Assembly: GCA_017654735.1 (NCBI GenBank)
Contig: JADPYG010000088.1
Coordinates: forward strand, 1,922,001-1,986,000
Length of the DNA stretch: 64,000 nt
Direction of reading: 5' to 3'
Source of the DNA: Vishniacozyma victoriae
Lineage: Eukaryota > Basidiomycota > Tremellomycetes > Tremellales > Bulleribasidiaceae
Shown here one piece after another: positions 45,753 through 56,674 of the stretch. The position numbers and the translations under genes are program-made. The notes beneath the pieces were generated by a model. The model saw only the letters and a list, made by a program, of their open reading frames with translations, searched no databases and was not told the DNA's origin. Every line of letters starts with the position of its first letter. Positions within the stretch are counted from its first letter, which is position 1.

Positions 45753-47709
45753 CTACCTCTTGGTGTTGCCTACTTCACCAGAGATCGAAGATTGAGGAGC
45801 AGCGGGAACCTCATCTCTATCTACAGTGACTTGTGCAGCCATACCAGGCTGAACCCAAGCTGGATCATAACTAGGCGGAATCGGACCGATTGTTCCGGCA
45901 TCTGTCTCCTGCAACACTGGATGATCAAGAACGGCGGATTGTTGAGGCATCTTCGGGTACGCGTGGCCATCGGGCTGAGAGCTGGAATTATCGAATGGCG
46001 AAGGCAACAACTGGTAGCTGGAGCTTTCCGAATTGCCAGGGGATAGGGGTTGGTATCGCGTGGGGCTGAGCGAGGACATTGGATATGCTGATTGGTCCGA
46101 ATTGCTATGCTGGAGGCTGGGTTGGATCAGACCGGCAGCGCCTGTGGTATCAGCTTGTGCCATGACGAAGAAGAGGGGACGGTAGAGATCTGTCGAGGGT
46201 ATGCAGGAGGCTACTACTCACTGGCGTAGGCCATTTCCGGGTTACCGAAATACCCATCTCGAGGGGATACGATGGTGGTCTCTGTATACGGCTCGACATC
46301 GTACTGCGTATCATCGATCGAGAGCGGCGCTTGATATGTCTTACTATGCTGATCAGCACCCTTGTGTTTCCGATTACTCACTGCGCCTTCTTTCGCCTTT
46401 TACATAGTGACCAAATGATGGCAGCGATGATGGCAATCACTACAACGCCTCCGACCTGGAGATTAGTGTCCTTTCCAGACGATTACGCGAGCAGAACTAA
46501 CCGCACCACCGACGAGTATACCAACGGGCCCCGGTCTGTATTCGAGTTGGTGAGCTTGTGGCCGCCGGGATCAGCAGTGTTGTTGCTGCCCGGAGGGGGA
46601 AGAGCATTCGAACCAGTACCAGGGGTTCCCCTTGATAGCGTTAGTCCTCGCTCTGCAAATCAGGTCTGACTCACCCTGAGGCGGTAACATAGACGAAACC
46701 GCTGATATCGAGCGTTTGTCCTGAATCCGTATTGGAGACCTCCATGGTACCTGATTTGACCACGCCGAAGAAGAGGGTCTGACCGGATTCGAACCAAGGC
46801 GAATTCCCATCAAAGGAGTCGGCCGCAGGCCAGCCGTTGGCCGGTCCGCTCCAGCCAACACTAAATCGACCATGGTCCACATTGACGGAGCCATAGGCCA
46901 CTACGAGTGTCTCTTCTGTGATCGCGGGTATGGTGACTCGCCTATGAATAATGTCAGTCACTGCCCCCCTTGGAACAAGGCCTACGCGGTGGCGTCTGTG
47001 GTTCCAAAACGGTCATAGCCGGACACTGCGCTGTCAATGATCTGACGGGTATCTCACAACGCTTTCACTTACCTCCTCTGTATGTTCTTTGTTCGCGCCA
47101 TTCGCCATTGGCTCCGAGGCTGTAGTTCTGATTGATCCTGCCGTCCCCGTCTAACGCCCCCATGAGACGTTCCGACACTTCTGCTCTGTTCGTCAGCGTT
47201 TGACTTACGACCGACACGCTTTCACTGACCCATCGTTCCCAAGGTTGATGGTACATGTGACTCCCCACAAGTTTACTCCAGTCGAGCCTTTCACTTTCAC
47301 AATCACATCCCACCACTGATCATTCAACCCAGATTTCCACGCCAAAAATTCTCCTTCCTTGTCCTTGGTGTTACTGATGTCTTCACGGCCAACAGTAATT
47401 GAGAGTTGGCCCTCTTTGGCCGTACCCCAAACATAAATAGCGGTACCCTTGCAGCCGAAGCTCGCTGTAGCCCCTATGAAGTAAGTGTAATGAATGCATC
47501 GATGATTCATTCCTGATGGCGCCAGGCTCGAAGTCGGACCATTCCCCGTCGAGGTATGTAACATTCCAGGTCTGCACAGGGTCACCATATCGTGATGGGG
47601 TGTATTTGATGGTAGGCGATTGATCAGTCACGGTGATATTGAAGGGGGTCCCCAAAACAGTGGTGATGGCGTATGCGGTGAGTAGCAAGGAGAGCATCTT
47701 GCTGAGCAT
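45753..47709 (-). pseudogene. membrane-protein cluster, copy A: frameshifted
   Basis: This has the same eight-exon structure as copies B and C. A signal peptide (SLLLTAYAITTVLG) leads to NITVTDQSPTIKYTPSR and a first beta-rich domain. A second domain has VVAYGSVNVDHGRF and GNSPWFESGQTLFFG. One membrane span (VVVIAIIAAIIW) and a tail with ETDAG-x5-PPSYDPAW follow, ending GEVGNTKR. Compared with B and C the frame breaks twice. Near 47489-47500 one extra base puts HYTYFIGATASFG in another frame, and near 46525-46535 one base is missing just before GILVGGAVGG, in a GGGG/CCC run. No intron with usable signals repairs the first break. Either a decaying gene or sequence errors; everything else is intact. 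Confidence 0.65.
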
Positions 47710-48011
47710 AATCCTTGTTGTGAGAGGTAGTGAATACGAAGCGACAGGAGGTCAAGGAGGAACCAGACGACCTAGAAAAGCACGGACGTCTTTCCTCCTG
47801 TAAATTGATTAAGCGATTGATAGGTACACAAGATCCCCTTTGAAGCCTGCCAAAGGATCCTTTGGATATCTCAGTCGCCGTCCATCTGTGCGCAACCGAA
47901 AGTTTAAACACATGGCTTGACTCATTCATGTCGGGAACCGAAGAACACGCCCTCCCTTTAAACAATCTATCTCCGTTGTCAGAAACCCGATCTCAATCAA
48001 CGCAAGTCCCT
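47710..48011. other. copy A upstream region
   Basis: A 302-base interval between copy B's stop and copy A's start. No gene seen; it is presumably the copy A promoter. Confidence 0.4.
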
Positions 48012-49832
48012 TCAGCTCCCTGGAGCCGGAGCGTCATTCCCATCCTCCGCCCAAGCGGGATTGTAGCTAGGTGGAACAACGGCAACTCTCCCAGCATCCG
48101 TCTCTTGCCTCACTTGACTAACAGGAACGGGCAATTGTCGAGGTGTTTTCGAATACCTGTTACTGTCGGATTGACTGCTAGATTGCTCGACTATCGATGA
48201 AGGATGATAACTCGATCCTTCCGACATGCCGGACGAATGGGGTTGGTAAGGCGTCAGACCGGGCGAAGCTAGGGATTGACGTGACTGAGCGGACTTGCTT
48301 CCGTATTGACCAGTGGCTGGCACACCGGCAGCGTCTAGTGGTAAGCTCAAGAATAAAATGAGCAAGAGGACATACTGGCATAGGCCATTTCTGGACTGTC
48401 AAGGTACCCCTCATAATGAGATGATGTGACTGTGGTCTCGGTATAAGGATCGATATCATATCGGGTATCGTCGACTTGGTTGGGGGCATGGTATGAGGCA
48501 CTACGATCAGCTTGGTCATCCAATGACACTCACTTGGCCTTCCTTCGCTTCTTCAGGCAGAACCAAATCAGCGCACCGATGATGGCCACAACCACTGCCC
48601 CTCCCACCTAATTGTCAACGATTGATCGAATATATCCTGAGCTCAACTCACCGCAGCACCGACTATAACACCGATGGAAGTCCCGCCTCCGCCTATTGCA
48701 TCAGTTGGTCGTACATCACCAGAGCCGCCAGCTGGCCTACCTCCGGAATTGGTGCCGCCAGACGTGCCGCTCGATCCAGGATCAGATGTTCCCCTTCAAG
48801 TCAGCTTTTCCCGTTTCCCGTAACGGTGGATTTGATCACATACCCGGACGCAGTGGTATAAGTGATGGAGCTTATATCGAGCCAAGAACCATCATCGGTA
48901 TTGGTGACGCTCATCACTCCCCAATCCGCCATTCCGAAAAAGATGACCTGGTTCAATGACATGTAAGGTGAGTTTCCAAGGTAGTCGAGTGTGCCAGGCC
49001 AGCCAGCTACTGGTCCACTCGAGTTGATACTATAACGACCATGGTCGAAATTGACGGAACCGTACCCGATAATCAAAGTCTGGCCAGTGATGGCGGGAAG
49101 CATGACACGTCTGGGAATATCAGCAATAATCATCACGCGGGTCGAGACATACGCAGAACCAATATTCGTATCGATACGGTTGTAAGTGAGATCTGAGCGT
49201 CAGATGTAGTCTCATTTCAAGGAGACCGACTCACTTCCAACAGCTGTTCGGGCGCCCCATTGGCCTGAGAAGCTGAGATCGGGGTTCAGACCATTTTGTT
49301 CGTTTAATGCCGGTATGGTCTTCGTCGACAGTGAAGCGCTATTCATCAGCTCTGAACGACCCCTCCATCTCGGGACTCACCCATCATTCCCGATATCTAC
49401 AGTGAATGTTATACCGTATAAAAACACTCCTCGATTTCCATTGACCTTGACAACTACATCCCGCCATTGATCTTTCATTCCCTGCTTCGAGGCAGGTAAA
49501 CCTCGTGGAGTGATGACCTCGCCACCGACCGTCACTTCGGCATCGGATTCAGTCGCACTGCCATTGATGTATATTCCTCTGCCCCTAAAACCGAATGTCG
49601 CAGTGGCGCCAATGTAGTAGGTGAGATGCTGGGATGTTCCTTGCGATAAGTTACCTGGTAAACTTGTAGACCAGTCATTGCCTGTATAACTGACGTTCCA
49701 CGTCTGTGCAGAGTCGCCAGATCTCGAGGGCGAGTAGTTGATAGTGGGTGAATTGTCGGTGACGGTGATGTTGGTCAATGTCGCTGAGACCGAGGCCACC
49801 AGCGCAGCGAAAAGGGCGGAGACTGCGAGCAT
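48012..49832 (-). CDS. membrane-protein cluster, copy B: intact type I receptor-like protein
   Basis: Eight exons, about 485 residues. The signal peptide MLAVSALFAALVASVSA precedes NITVTDNSPTINYSPSR and a first ectodomain with TWNVSY, YYIGATATFGFRG and VGGEVITPRG. A second domain has IIGYGSVNFDHGRY and GNSPYMSLNQVIFFG. A Gly/Ser stalk, the membrane span GGAVVVAIIGALIWF and a basic stop KKRRKAK follow. The cytosolic part carries PYTETTVTS, SPEMAYA and, near the end, RQETDAGRVAVVPPSYNPAW. The two beta-rich domains resemble the jelly-roll ectodomains of large unnamed basidiomycete membrane-protein families. The PPSY is a WW-domain-type PPxY motif. Ligand and function unknown. Confidence 0.8.
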
Positions 49833-50119
49833 CGTGACTCTCTGATTTCCGCTCGATACTAATGGTCAATGAAGATATGAAATAATAGAAGAGGTCGAGA
49901 GGGTCCATGCGTTGCATGAGAAGTATTCGGGCATCCCCTGTGTATCAGAACACGACCCACACAAGCTAAGCCGCAAATGGAGGAAAAGGGGTCCTTTGAA
50001 CATCGCCGTCGGGCTGGGTGCCCGAGAATCTACTGTAGTCATATCAGTGTCGATGCATATGCTTGCATCCTATGCTATACAGTAAAAGATCTATGGAATT
50101 TGACAAAGAAAACGATACC

Positions 50120-52107
50120 TCAACGATCTGAGCCGGATGTTTGCGATTCTCCAAAAGTCCGCGGACTTCTCCCCCTTACAAGCAAGTCCAGCTCACTTCT
50201 CCCTTCCATATCCGTTTGTGAGCCATCCCTCGAACTCGTAGGTGGTGGACTGCTATTTGTAAACCCGTCCTGAGCCCAAGCGGGATCATAACTAGGAGGA
50301 ACCAATGCCACCCTCCCTGCGTCCGTTTCTTGAAGTACCCCATTTCGGGGTGGTGGTCTTTGTCGTCTCCTCTCTTTTCTCTCTTCCGGTATATGGACAC
50401 CTTCTGGAAATGTCCCTGCATCTGTTTCCATATTCGTCTGAGGGGTGACTAGCGCCAGACGACGCGATGGGGCTTGGTCCGATGATGATCTGGACTCTTG
50501 GGTGGTAGTCGGTGGGTAGGGGTTTATATATGTTGGTTCTGGTGTTACAAGCGTGGGCGATGGAGAACGGTATGGTGCAGGCGATTCATAGGGATTCGCC
50601 TGTGGTCGGTCCGCCCATGCACTACCGATACTCCCAGATGCGGCCGCTACCCGTCAGCGTGAGTATCAACTAGCTATGAGGACTTACAGGCATAAGCGAA
50701 TTCTGGATCATCAAAATACGAATTCTGGGAAGTTTGACGTTCCGCTGTGTCCTTATATGGGTCAATCTCGAATGCTCCAGTATCGGCATGAGCGGAGGAG
50801 TAGTGTCCACTGTTTGTTCAGTCACGCAAGCTCGCCAGAAAGGACTGACTTACGTGTCGGATTTGCGTTTACGCCAGAACCACCAAAGCCCAGCTACTAG
50901 AAGGCCCAGTCCGATCAGTCCACCGAGCTACTCGTCAGGATAACGCATTTCGGAAGATGAGGGGACTCACAACACCACCAACGATAGCTCCAGTCTTCGA
51001 CCTATGTCTGACCTCCCCTCTACGACATCAGCCCATACCCCAAGAATGAGAAAAAGAGACATACCCAGAAGCAGTCGTGTAAACGATTTTACTGAAATCC
51101 AACCAATTCCCTCCATTCAAATTCTGCAATATTATCTCTCCCTCATCGATCTCGCCAAAGTAAATCACTTCATTGATGGAGATCCAAGGGGATTCACCAT
51201 TCATCATTGTTGTCGATGGCCAGGCGTTATCGGAAGATGTGGAAACGAAGTAATCGCTATGATCGTAATTTACCGAACCGTAGATCAAGATGAATGATGG
51301 ACTACCAATGGACGGGAGGATTGCCCGACTGGATGATTAGTGAATGTTATGGAAAAGGGATTGAGACTCACGCATCCTGGCCATAGGTGTCTACTCGGTC
51401 GTATGGTCTCCTATCTGCTTTGTCAGCTATATACTTGGCCGAATGAAGGGATACATACCTAGCCCAGCTTCTGTGCCGGTCGTCCACGATCCAGTAAAGC
51501 TTATTTGAGAATTTGGATTATTTGATTCGTCCAAAGCGTATAATGTTGTATTTGTCAGTGAAGCTCTGTCTTCATCAGCGCAATTTCTGCAATTCCCAGC
51601 TCAAACTCACCCTTTGTTCCCAAAGTCCACCGTAAAAGTGATGCCACGTATCCCCACACCTCCCGATCCAGTGACATTGACGGCTAAATCCCACCATCGA
51701 TCCTCCAGTCCTTCTTTCCACCCTAGCAATCCATCTTCATCTCCCTCATTCAATTTCTGCCCACCGACACTGAGCGAGACATCGTCTGTACTTGCATTAA
51801 CATATCCATAGACGTAGACTGCTGTACCGACGAACCCTAGTGACACCGAGGCACCATTGAATGCGGTATAATGGCTCGAAGGTCCATCTCCTATTGATCC
51901 GTTATTGGGTGCAGGTTGAGGTTGTATATATGTGACATTCCATGTATTAGCCGACTCGCCAGACCTGGAAGGGGAGTAGTTGATAGTAGGCGAAAGATGG
52001 GAGACTGTGACATTGATCGGAGTGGCTATCGTAGATGAAAGCCAAGCAAGGCAGAACAGCGATAGCTGCAACAATTGGCGAGAAATCATTTTTGCCCAGA
52101 TCTGCAT
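50120..52107 (-). CDS. membrane-protein cluster, copy C: intact receptor-like protein
   Basis: Eight exons with introns at the same places and phases as copy B; about 540 residues. Starts at 52107 or 52089 both precede the signal peptide LLQLSLFCLAWLSSTIA. The first domain reads NVTVSHLSPTINYSPSRSG and TWNVTY, and the second has LIYGSVNYDHSDY and GESPWISINEVIYFG. The stalk is very short. The span GGLIGLGLLVAGLWWFW is followed by RKRKSD, EIDPYKDTAE and DPEFAYA. The tail holds an incomplete METDAGTFPEG and a full LQETDAGRVALVPPSYDPAW, so the ETDAG box is duplicated. It is the longest tail of the set. Confidence 0.8.
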
Positions 52108-52705
52108 CGGATCCCTCTTTGCTATTGATGACTACCGCTCCGTGGGTGCGGTCATGCTCTTGTTATCGGTAGTCGATCGTATCGCGAGTATCAAGTCTGG
52201 AGTATGAAGATTGATGCATTACAGCCAGCTCGTCGTCTGTCAAGCTGTCAGGGCCGGCTGAAGGAACACCGCACGACGCCCGCAGAGAGTTTTCGGCCAA
52301 ACGGCATAGGCGACTATTTAGTACACTACCGGCGAAGGCACGGCAGTATTGTCGTCATTTCAAGATCTGACTTCAATGCATGCATGGGTCCACCTCCTGT
52401 CAACCTGTTCCAAGCAGACCTAGCCAAGCTTCTTTCTGCTGTATATACATGCCACAGCTCAACAGATCACATGAAATGGTGTGGTTTCGAGGACGAACGT
52501 GGATAACGGCACAGCCTTTTGTGGCGCAGGCTAGGCTTCCTGGGGCTGTACGGCGAAGGCTCCCGAACAGCACTGAATCACATACACCTCGGAGGTAGAT
52601 TGCAGGAAGCTCGATGGTTGAGGACAACGTCAAAGGTACATTGCATAACACATACTATTACAACATTAGGTCGGATCCCTGCTACATCACATGGACCAAA
52701 GGAAA
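52108..52705. other. interval between copies C and D
   Basis: About 600 bases without a convincing gene. It should hold the copy C promoter and the end of the copy D transcript. I see no remnant of an ectodomain. Confidence 0.4.
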
Positions 52706-53362
52706 TCATCGACGACTGACCACCGCGCTGTAGGCCGGCGGGATATCTTCTTCATGGCGTGCTGGGTCCGATGGACTCTGAGGTGCCGAAACCGAAGTAG
52801 GCCCAGCTGTGCTCACATGCAAGTTTGCGTCGCCGGTTCTAGAGGGGTTAACGTGCGAGTCCTGGCTGGACCGCCTGGCTGGCGTCGTGTCCCGGCCTGT
52901 GAATCAGTATATTCCTGCAGTCTCAGGGAGACGCTTACTCTGTCTCACGTAAGCCGGAGGAGGTACTTGTGGTAGGACATGAACCGCCCGACTACCTCCA
53001 AGCTGCGTCACACTTGCGATTCCACCACGACTAGAGGATGGCTCAGTCATCGCGTCCAATCCATATTCCAGATCTCCCAAGTCCCTGCGCCTCTGCTCTT
53101 CCTGCTGGCGGAATAGTCTTGCATTATTGGCTTTCATGCTGTCTCATAAGCGAAAGTCACCAGTGAGTCCCCGGACTTACTTTGCAGCAAGCTCACGTCG
53201 TCGATTATGCTTAATGATTCCATAGGGGACAACTAGGATAACGATGATCCCGACTAATGCTCCGACCTTGTCTTGTTAGCCTCCGCGCGCCGAGATCTGA
53301 TCTCTGAGACTGACGAATATGTAGATCTTCTGACTATCGATTCCGGATGACATGTTAAACAT
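52706..53362 (-). CDS. membrane-protein cluster, copy D: no ectodomain, PPxY tail
   Basis: At least four exons, about 150-180 residues. The start at 53362 (or 53353) gives only about 16 residues before an intron. The next exon is VGALVGIIVILVVPYGIIKH then NRRRELAAN. This exon enters in phase 0 and leaves in phase 2, exactly like the membrane exons of copies A-C. The tail has QVPPPAY and, in the last exon, EEDIPPAYSAVVSRR, two PPxY motifs. The junction into the last exon is uncertain: the strong GTAAGC donor gives an early stop after QTCM, while a GTGAGA donor with a later CCAG acceptor reaches the IPPAY frame. There is no signal peptide. Confidence 0.55.
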
Positions 53363-53848
53363 CTTGCAATTGTTGGTGAGTTGTTTTTGGTCAAGTAGAA
53401 GTCAGTGCTTAAGGGAACAAATATCATCGCTGTTCATTCCGCTATATATGTACTGATCAGATAGATGCTTACGGGCGTAAGTGATACTCTCGACGCCTAT
53501 TCTGAACACCAAGGTGGTGTGCCAAGAGTTCGGTCAATGTGCCTGAACACCGGTTTAGCTCGGCATGGCACGGCACGTATAGAATTGGTAAGTTGAGTTA
53601 CACCGCCCCTCTGAACCTTGTTGACTGATGACGCGCGACGGCGCAAATGATGCAGGGGTTAAGAATCGAATCAAGGGGCACCGATACCATGATTGAGGAC
53701 CATGTCAGTTCTGGTGCCAAGCTACTGGAGAATGTTCGACCGGCAACCTCGGCTTGAGGCATCAATAACCGGCCGAGGTGAGCGTGACCGCGAAACTAAA
53801 CGATAGGGTATACATGTAAAGCAAGCAATACGAGAATAGAATAAGAGT
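53363..53848. other. interval between copy D and DBP3
   Basis: A 486-base stretch, copy D promoter plus the DBP3 3' flank. A 6-base inverted repeat GGCACC/GGTGCC lies at 53677-53682 and 53713-53718; I do not think it is an RNA gene. Confidence 0.35.
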
Positions 53849-55910
53849 CTAGTCGAAGGTGATCTTGGTCGCCTTGGGAGCATTGGTAGTATCCCTATAG
53901 AAAGCTCCATAACTGCCATGTTCTGCATCGTTAGCCAAGTCTTTGACGACAGGTACTGATAGCTTACCCTTCTTTTTGATGGTAGATGGGAACTGGTCCA
54001 TCTCTTTTGGGATCTCGGCGCCGACATCTCGGAGGACACGCATGAATTCACCAGCTAAGGATTTCTCGTGGTTCTCTCCTGTGAAGAATGTGACTGCTTT
54101 ACCGGATTTTCCAGCTCGTCCAGTTCGACCACATCTGTGGACAAAGTCCTCTATACCGTAAGATTGATCTCTTGGTAGAAACAGGGAACGTACCGGTGGT
54201 CAAAGGGAAAGTGACATTCAAAACAAGTCCAACATCGGGAATATCCAATCCACGAGCAGCAACATCGGTAGCAACGAGAATATTGACTTTACCCTCCTTG
54301 AAAGCATCTAGAGCCTTGAATCGAGCGTTCTGGTCCATATCTCCATGTAGACCCATGACGGAGAATCCATTTCGCTTAATGGTCTGTTCCAGACGTTGTG
54401 CTTCCTTCTTGTATAGTGCGAATACAAGGATTCGAGTGGGGTGGGTATCGGTAGATGGGTGCTCTTTCATGTGTGCTCGTAGGTGGTGGAGGAGTCGGGG
54501 GCTGGGCATCAGCTCTAATATCGTACGCTGAATACAAGACTTACTCCTTGCCAAATGGCTCCAAGACTTCGACGAGCTGAGTGATCCTCTTGTTGGCGGA
54601 AAGCTCATCTGATCCAACGGTGATTCGGACGGGATCGTTGAGGAAAGTAGCAGCCAGACGTCGGACTGTCTCGGGCCAGGTAGCGGAGACTGAATGTCAG
54701 TCACTGAAGTAAATGGAAATATGAGATGCACGTACACATGACGGTCTGCCTGCCGGCAGTCTTGTCGGGACAGTGGGCAATGATTCGCCTGATGTCGTTC
54801 TCGAAACCGGCATCCAGCATTCGGTCGGCTTCATCAAGGGTAAGGTACTGGACACTGGGCAAATCAGCTGTAATCTCAATACTCGGCTGGATTAACCTAC
54901 CCAGAGAGATCTAGATCACCTGAATCGGCGAGATCCAAAAGTCGCCCGGGGGTACCGACGACGATTTTGCTCTCCTTGATACCAAAGATCTGCTCGGCCT
55001 TTCCAACACCTCCATATACACAAATACTCTTGACTCCAGCTTCCTTGCCCAATGCAACCAAAGTATCATGACTCTGCAAAGCCAATTCTCGGGTAGGAGC
55101 AATAACGAGCATATGGGGTCCCTTCTTCTTCTTGCCAGAATCCACCAATCGGTTCATACCAGGTACACCGAATGCCAAAGTCTTTCCGGAACCAGTCTCG
55201 GCAATACCGACTACATCCCTAGATGCTAGGAGTGGAGGCCATGAACAAGCTTGAATAGGTGTGGGGTTGGTGAACTTTTTCAAGAATGGTCGTAGGGCAT
55301 CGGAAATGGGTAGAGCGGCGATGTTGAGTTGAGGAGGGTAGAGTTGGGGTAGGAGGGTAATGGCGTTGGCAGCGAGGTATTCATTGTGAGCGGAAGTGAA
55401 TGCTTCGGGCTTGATCAATGGCTCGGATGATGAAGGTCCAGCGGCGGCTGCAGCAGCCTGAGCCTCGGCGGCTCGAGCAAGCTTCTTCTGCTGTTTCTTG
55501 GATAAACCAGTAGGTGCCTCGGAAGGTGTGGAGAGGGTGGCGGCTTCAACGGCGGTAGGTGCGGCGAGGGTAGCAGGATCAGGTTGAGCTACCTCTCCAT
55601 TCTCGACTTTACGCTTCTTCTTGTCGTCCTTGATCTTCTTTCGCTTCTCGGCTCCGCTCTCCTCACCACGAATGATGGCCTCTCCGCTGATCTCCTCTCG
55701 ATCCTTTCTCTTCTTGTCCTTGCTCTTCTTCTCCTTCTTGTCCGAAGAGCTTACGCCCTCGATTGCCTCGGCTGGAGTGACGGCGGGGGCAGCAGAGGTA
55801 GTAGCTGCTGGTGTGGCAGCGGCGGCCTCGGCACGCTTAGCTTCCTTTCGAGCCTTCTTCGCCTCCTTCTCCTCTTTTGATAGCTTGACCTTCTTCTCTT
55901 CGATAGACAT
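53849..55910 (-). CDS. DBP3: ATP-dependent RNA helicase DBP3
   Basis: About five exons, about 630 residues, from the ATG at 55910. The N-terminal 170 residues are Lys/Glu/Ala-rich ([11 protein letters not shown]), a nucleolar type of sequence. The helicase core shows [10 protein letters not shown] (Q motif), [11 protein letters not shown] (motif I), APTRELALQ (Ia), VVGTPGRLL (Ib), LDEADRML (II), FSATWPETV (III), [15 protein letters not shown] (IV), [13 protein letters not shown] (V) and [10 protein letters not shown] (VI). The FSATWP form and order match DBP3/DDX5-like helicases; DBP3 acts in processing of pre-60S rRNA. All motifs appear intact. Confidence 0.92.
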
Positions 55911-56674
55911 TTTGGGTGATAATGTATATATGGTATCCTACGCCTGGGCCGCGAGAAGACTGCTAACTTTTCTGACTGACGGACATTGCTTAATCTCCAG
56001 ACGGACATCACTCCAATCTCCGCTTTGCACTCCCCCTGCGCCCAACAAACTTTGATTCTCTCTTTTCTTTCTTCTTTATCAAAAAAGGTGAGCATCTTTC
56101 TATCCCGAAACATCACAATATACTGATCCTATCTAGCATGGAGTCTGTTCTGCCGCAGTACGTGTGTCGATAAATACGATCACGAACCGCTCAACGGGCT
56201 ACACTAGACGAACGGATTAATGCCTCGAGTACTTTAGGAAACTTAATCCTCTAATAAATATGGAGGATCGAGTGCTGATGTCTCGATACAATTATGTATT
56301 GAATTAGATACTTCTTTGTAGTGATGTATCGTGTGTATATCTACTCCTCACATGCCTTCCCATTGCCATCTTCTCTAATTCAACCCCCTCCTGTATAGTT
56401 TCGATGTTTGACCAGAATTACAACCGGAAGCAAATTGCATTTGTAGAGGTGGAGGCTCGGTTAGATTTGTCTTAGATCAAATCAACTATTTCTGTCTTTG
56501 GGTTCGGCTGGATTTAGCTGGATACTGGTACTGCCGTCTACGTCCGCCCAATAACTAATGTAGGATGACTCGCTTGCTATGCATAATATCAACTACACTA
56601 CTATCACTCACCTTATCATTGGGTTAGTATATCTTGAATAGAGAGAGACATTTCGCGTCACTCTAGCACCTACA
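55911..56674. other. divergent promoter, DBP3 and permease
   Basis: A 764-base AT-rich interval. No gene is recognised, and open frames are short and without content. Confidence 0.4.

Noticed and set aside
46525..46700. A longer intron ending at the TACAG acceptor that would hide the second break of copy A
   Set aside because: It restores frame but would be about 170 bases, far above local intron size, and would remove the stalk exon that copy B clearly codes. Kept only as a minor alternative.
47480..47590. An intron that would restore the frame of copy A at the first break
   Set aside because: I tried the available GT donors (in GTTACA, GTCCGA, GTGCAG) with the CATCAG and CATAG acceptors. 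None gives the needed phase, and one would delete the conserved HYTYF stretch kept in copies B and C.
53677..53718. Possible tRNA or structured RNA around the GGCACC/GGTGCC arms
   Set aside because: The arms are only 6 bases, there is no T-loop GTTCRANNC or A-box, and the inner part does not fold as a cloverleaf.
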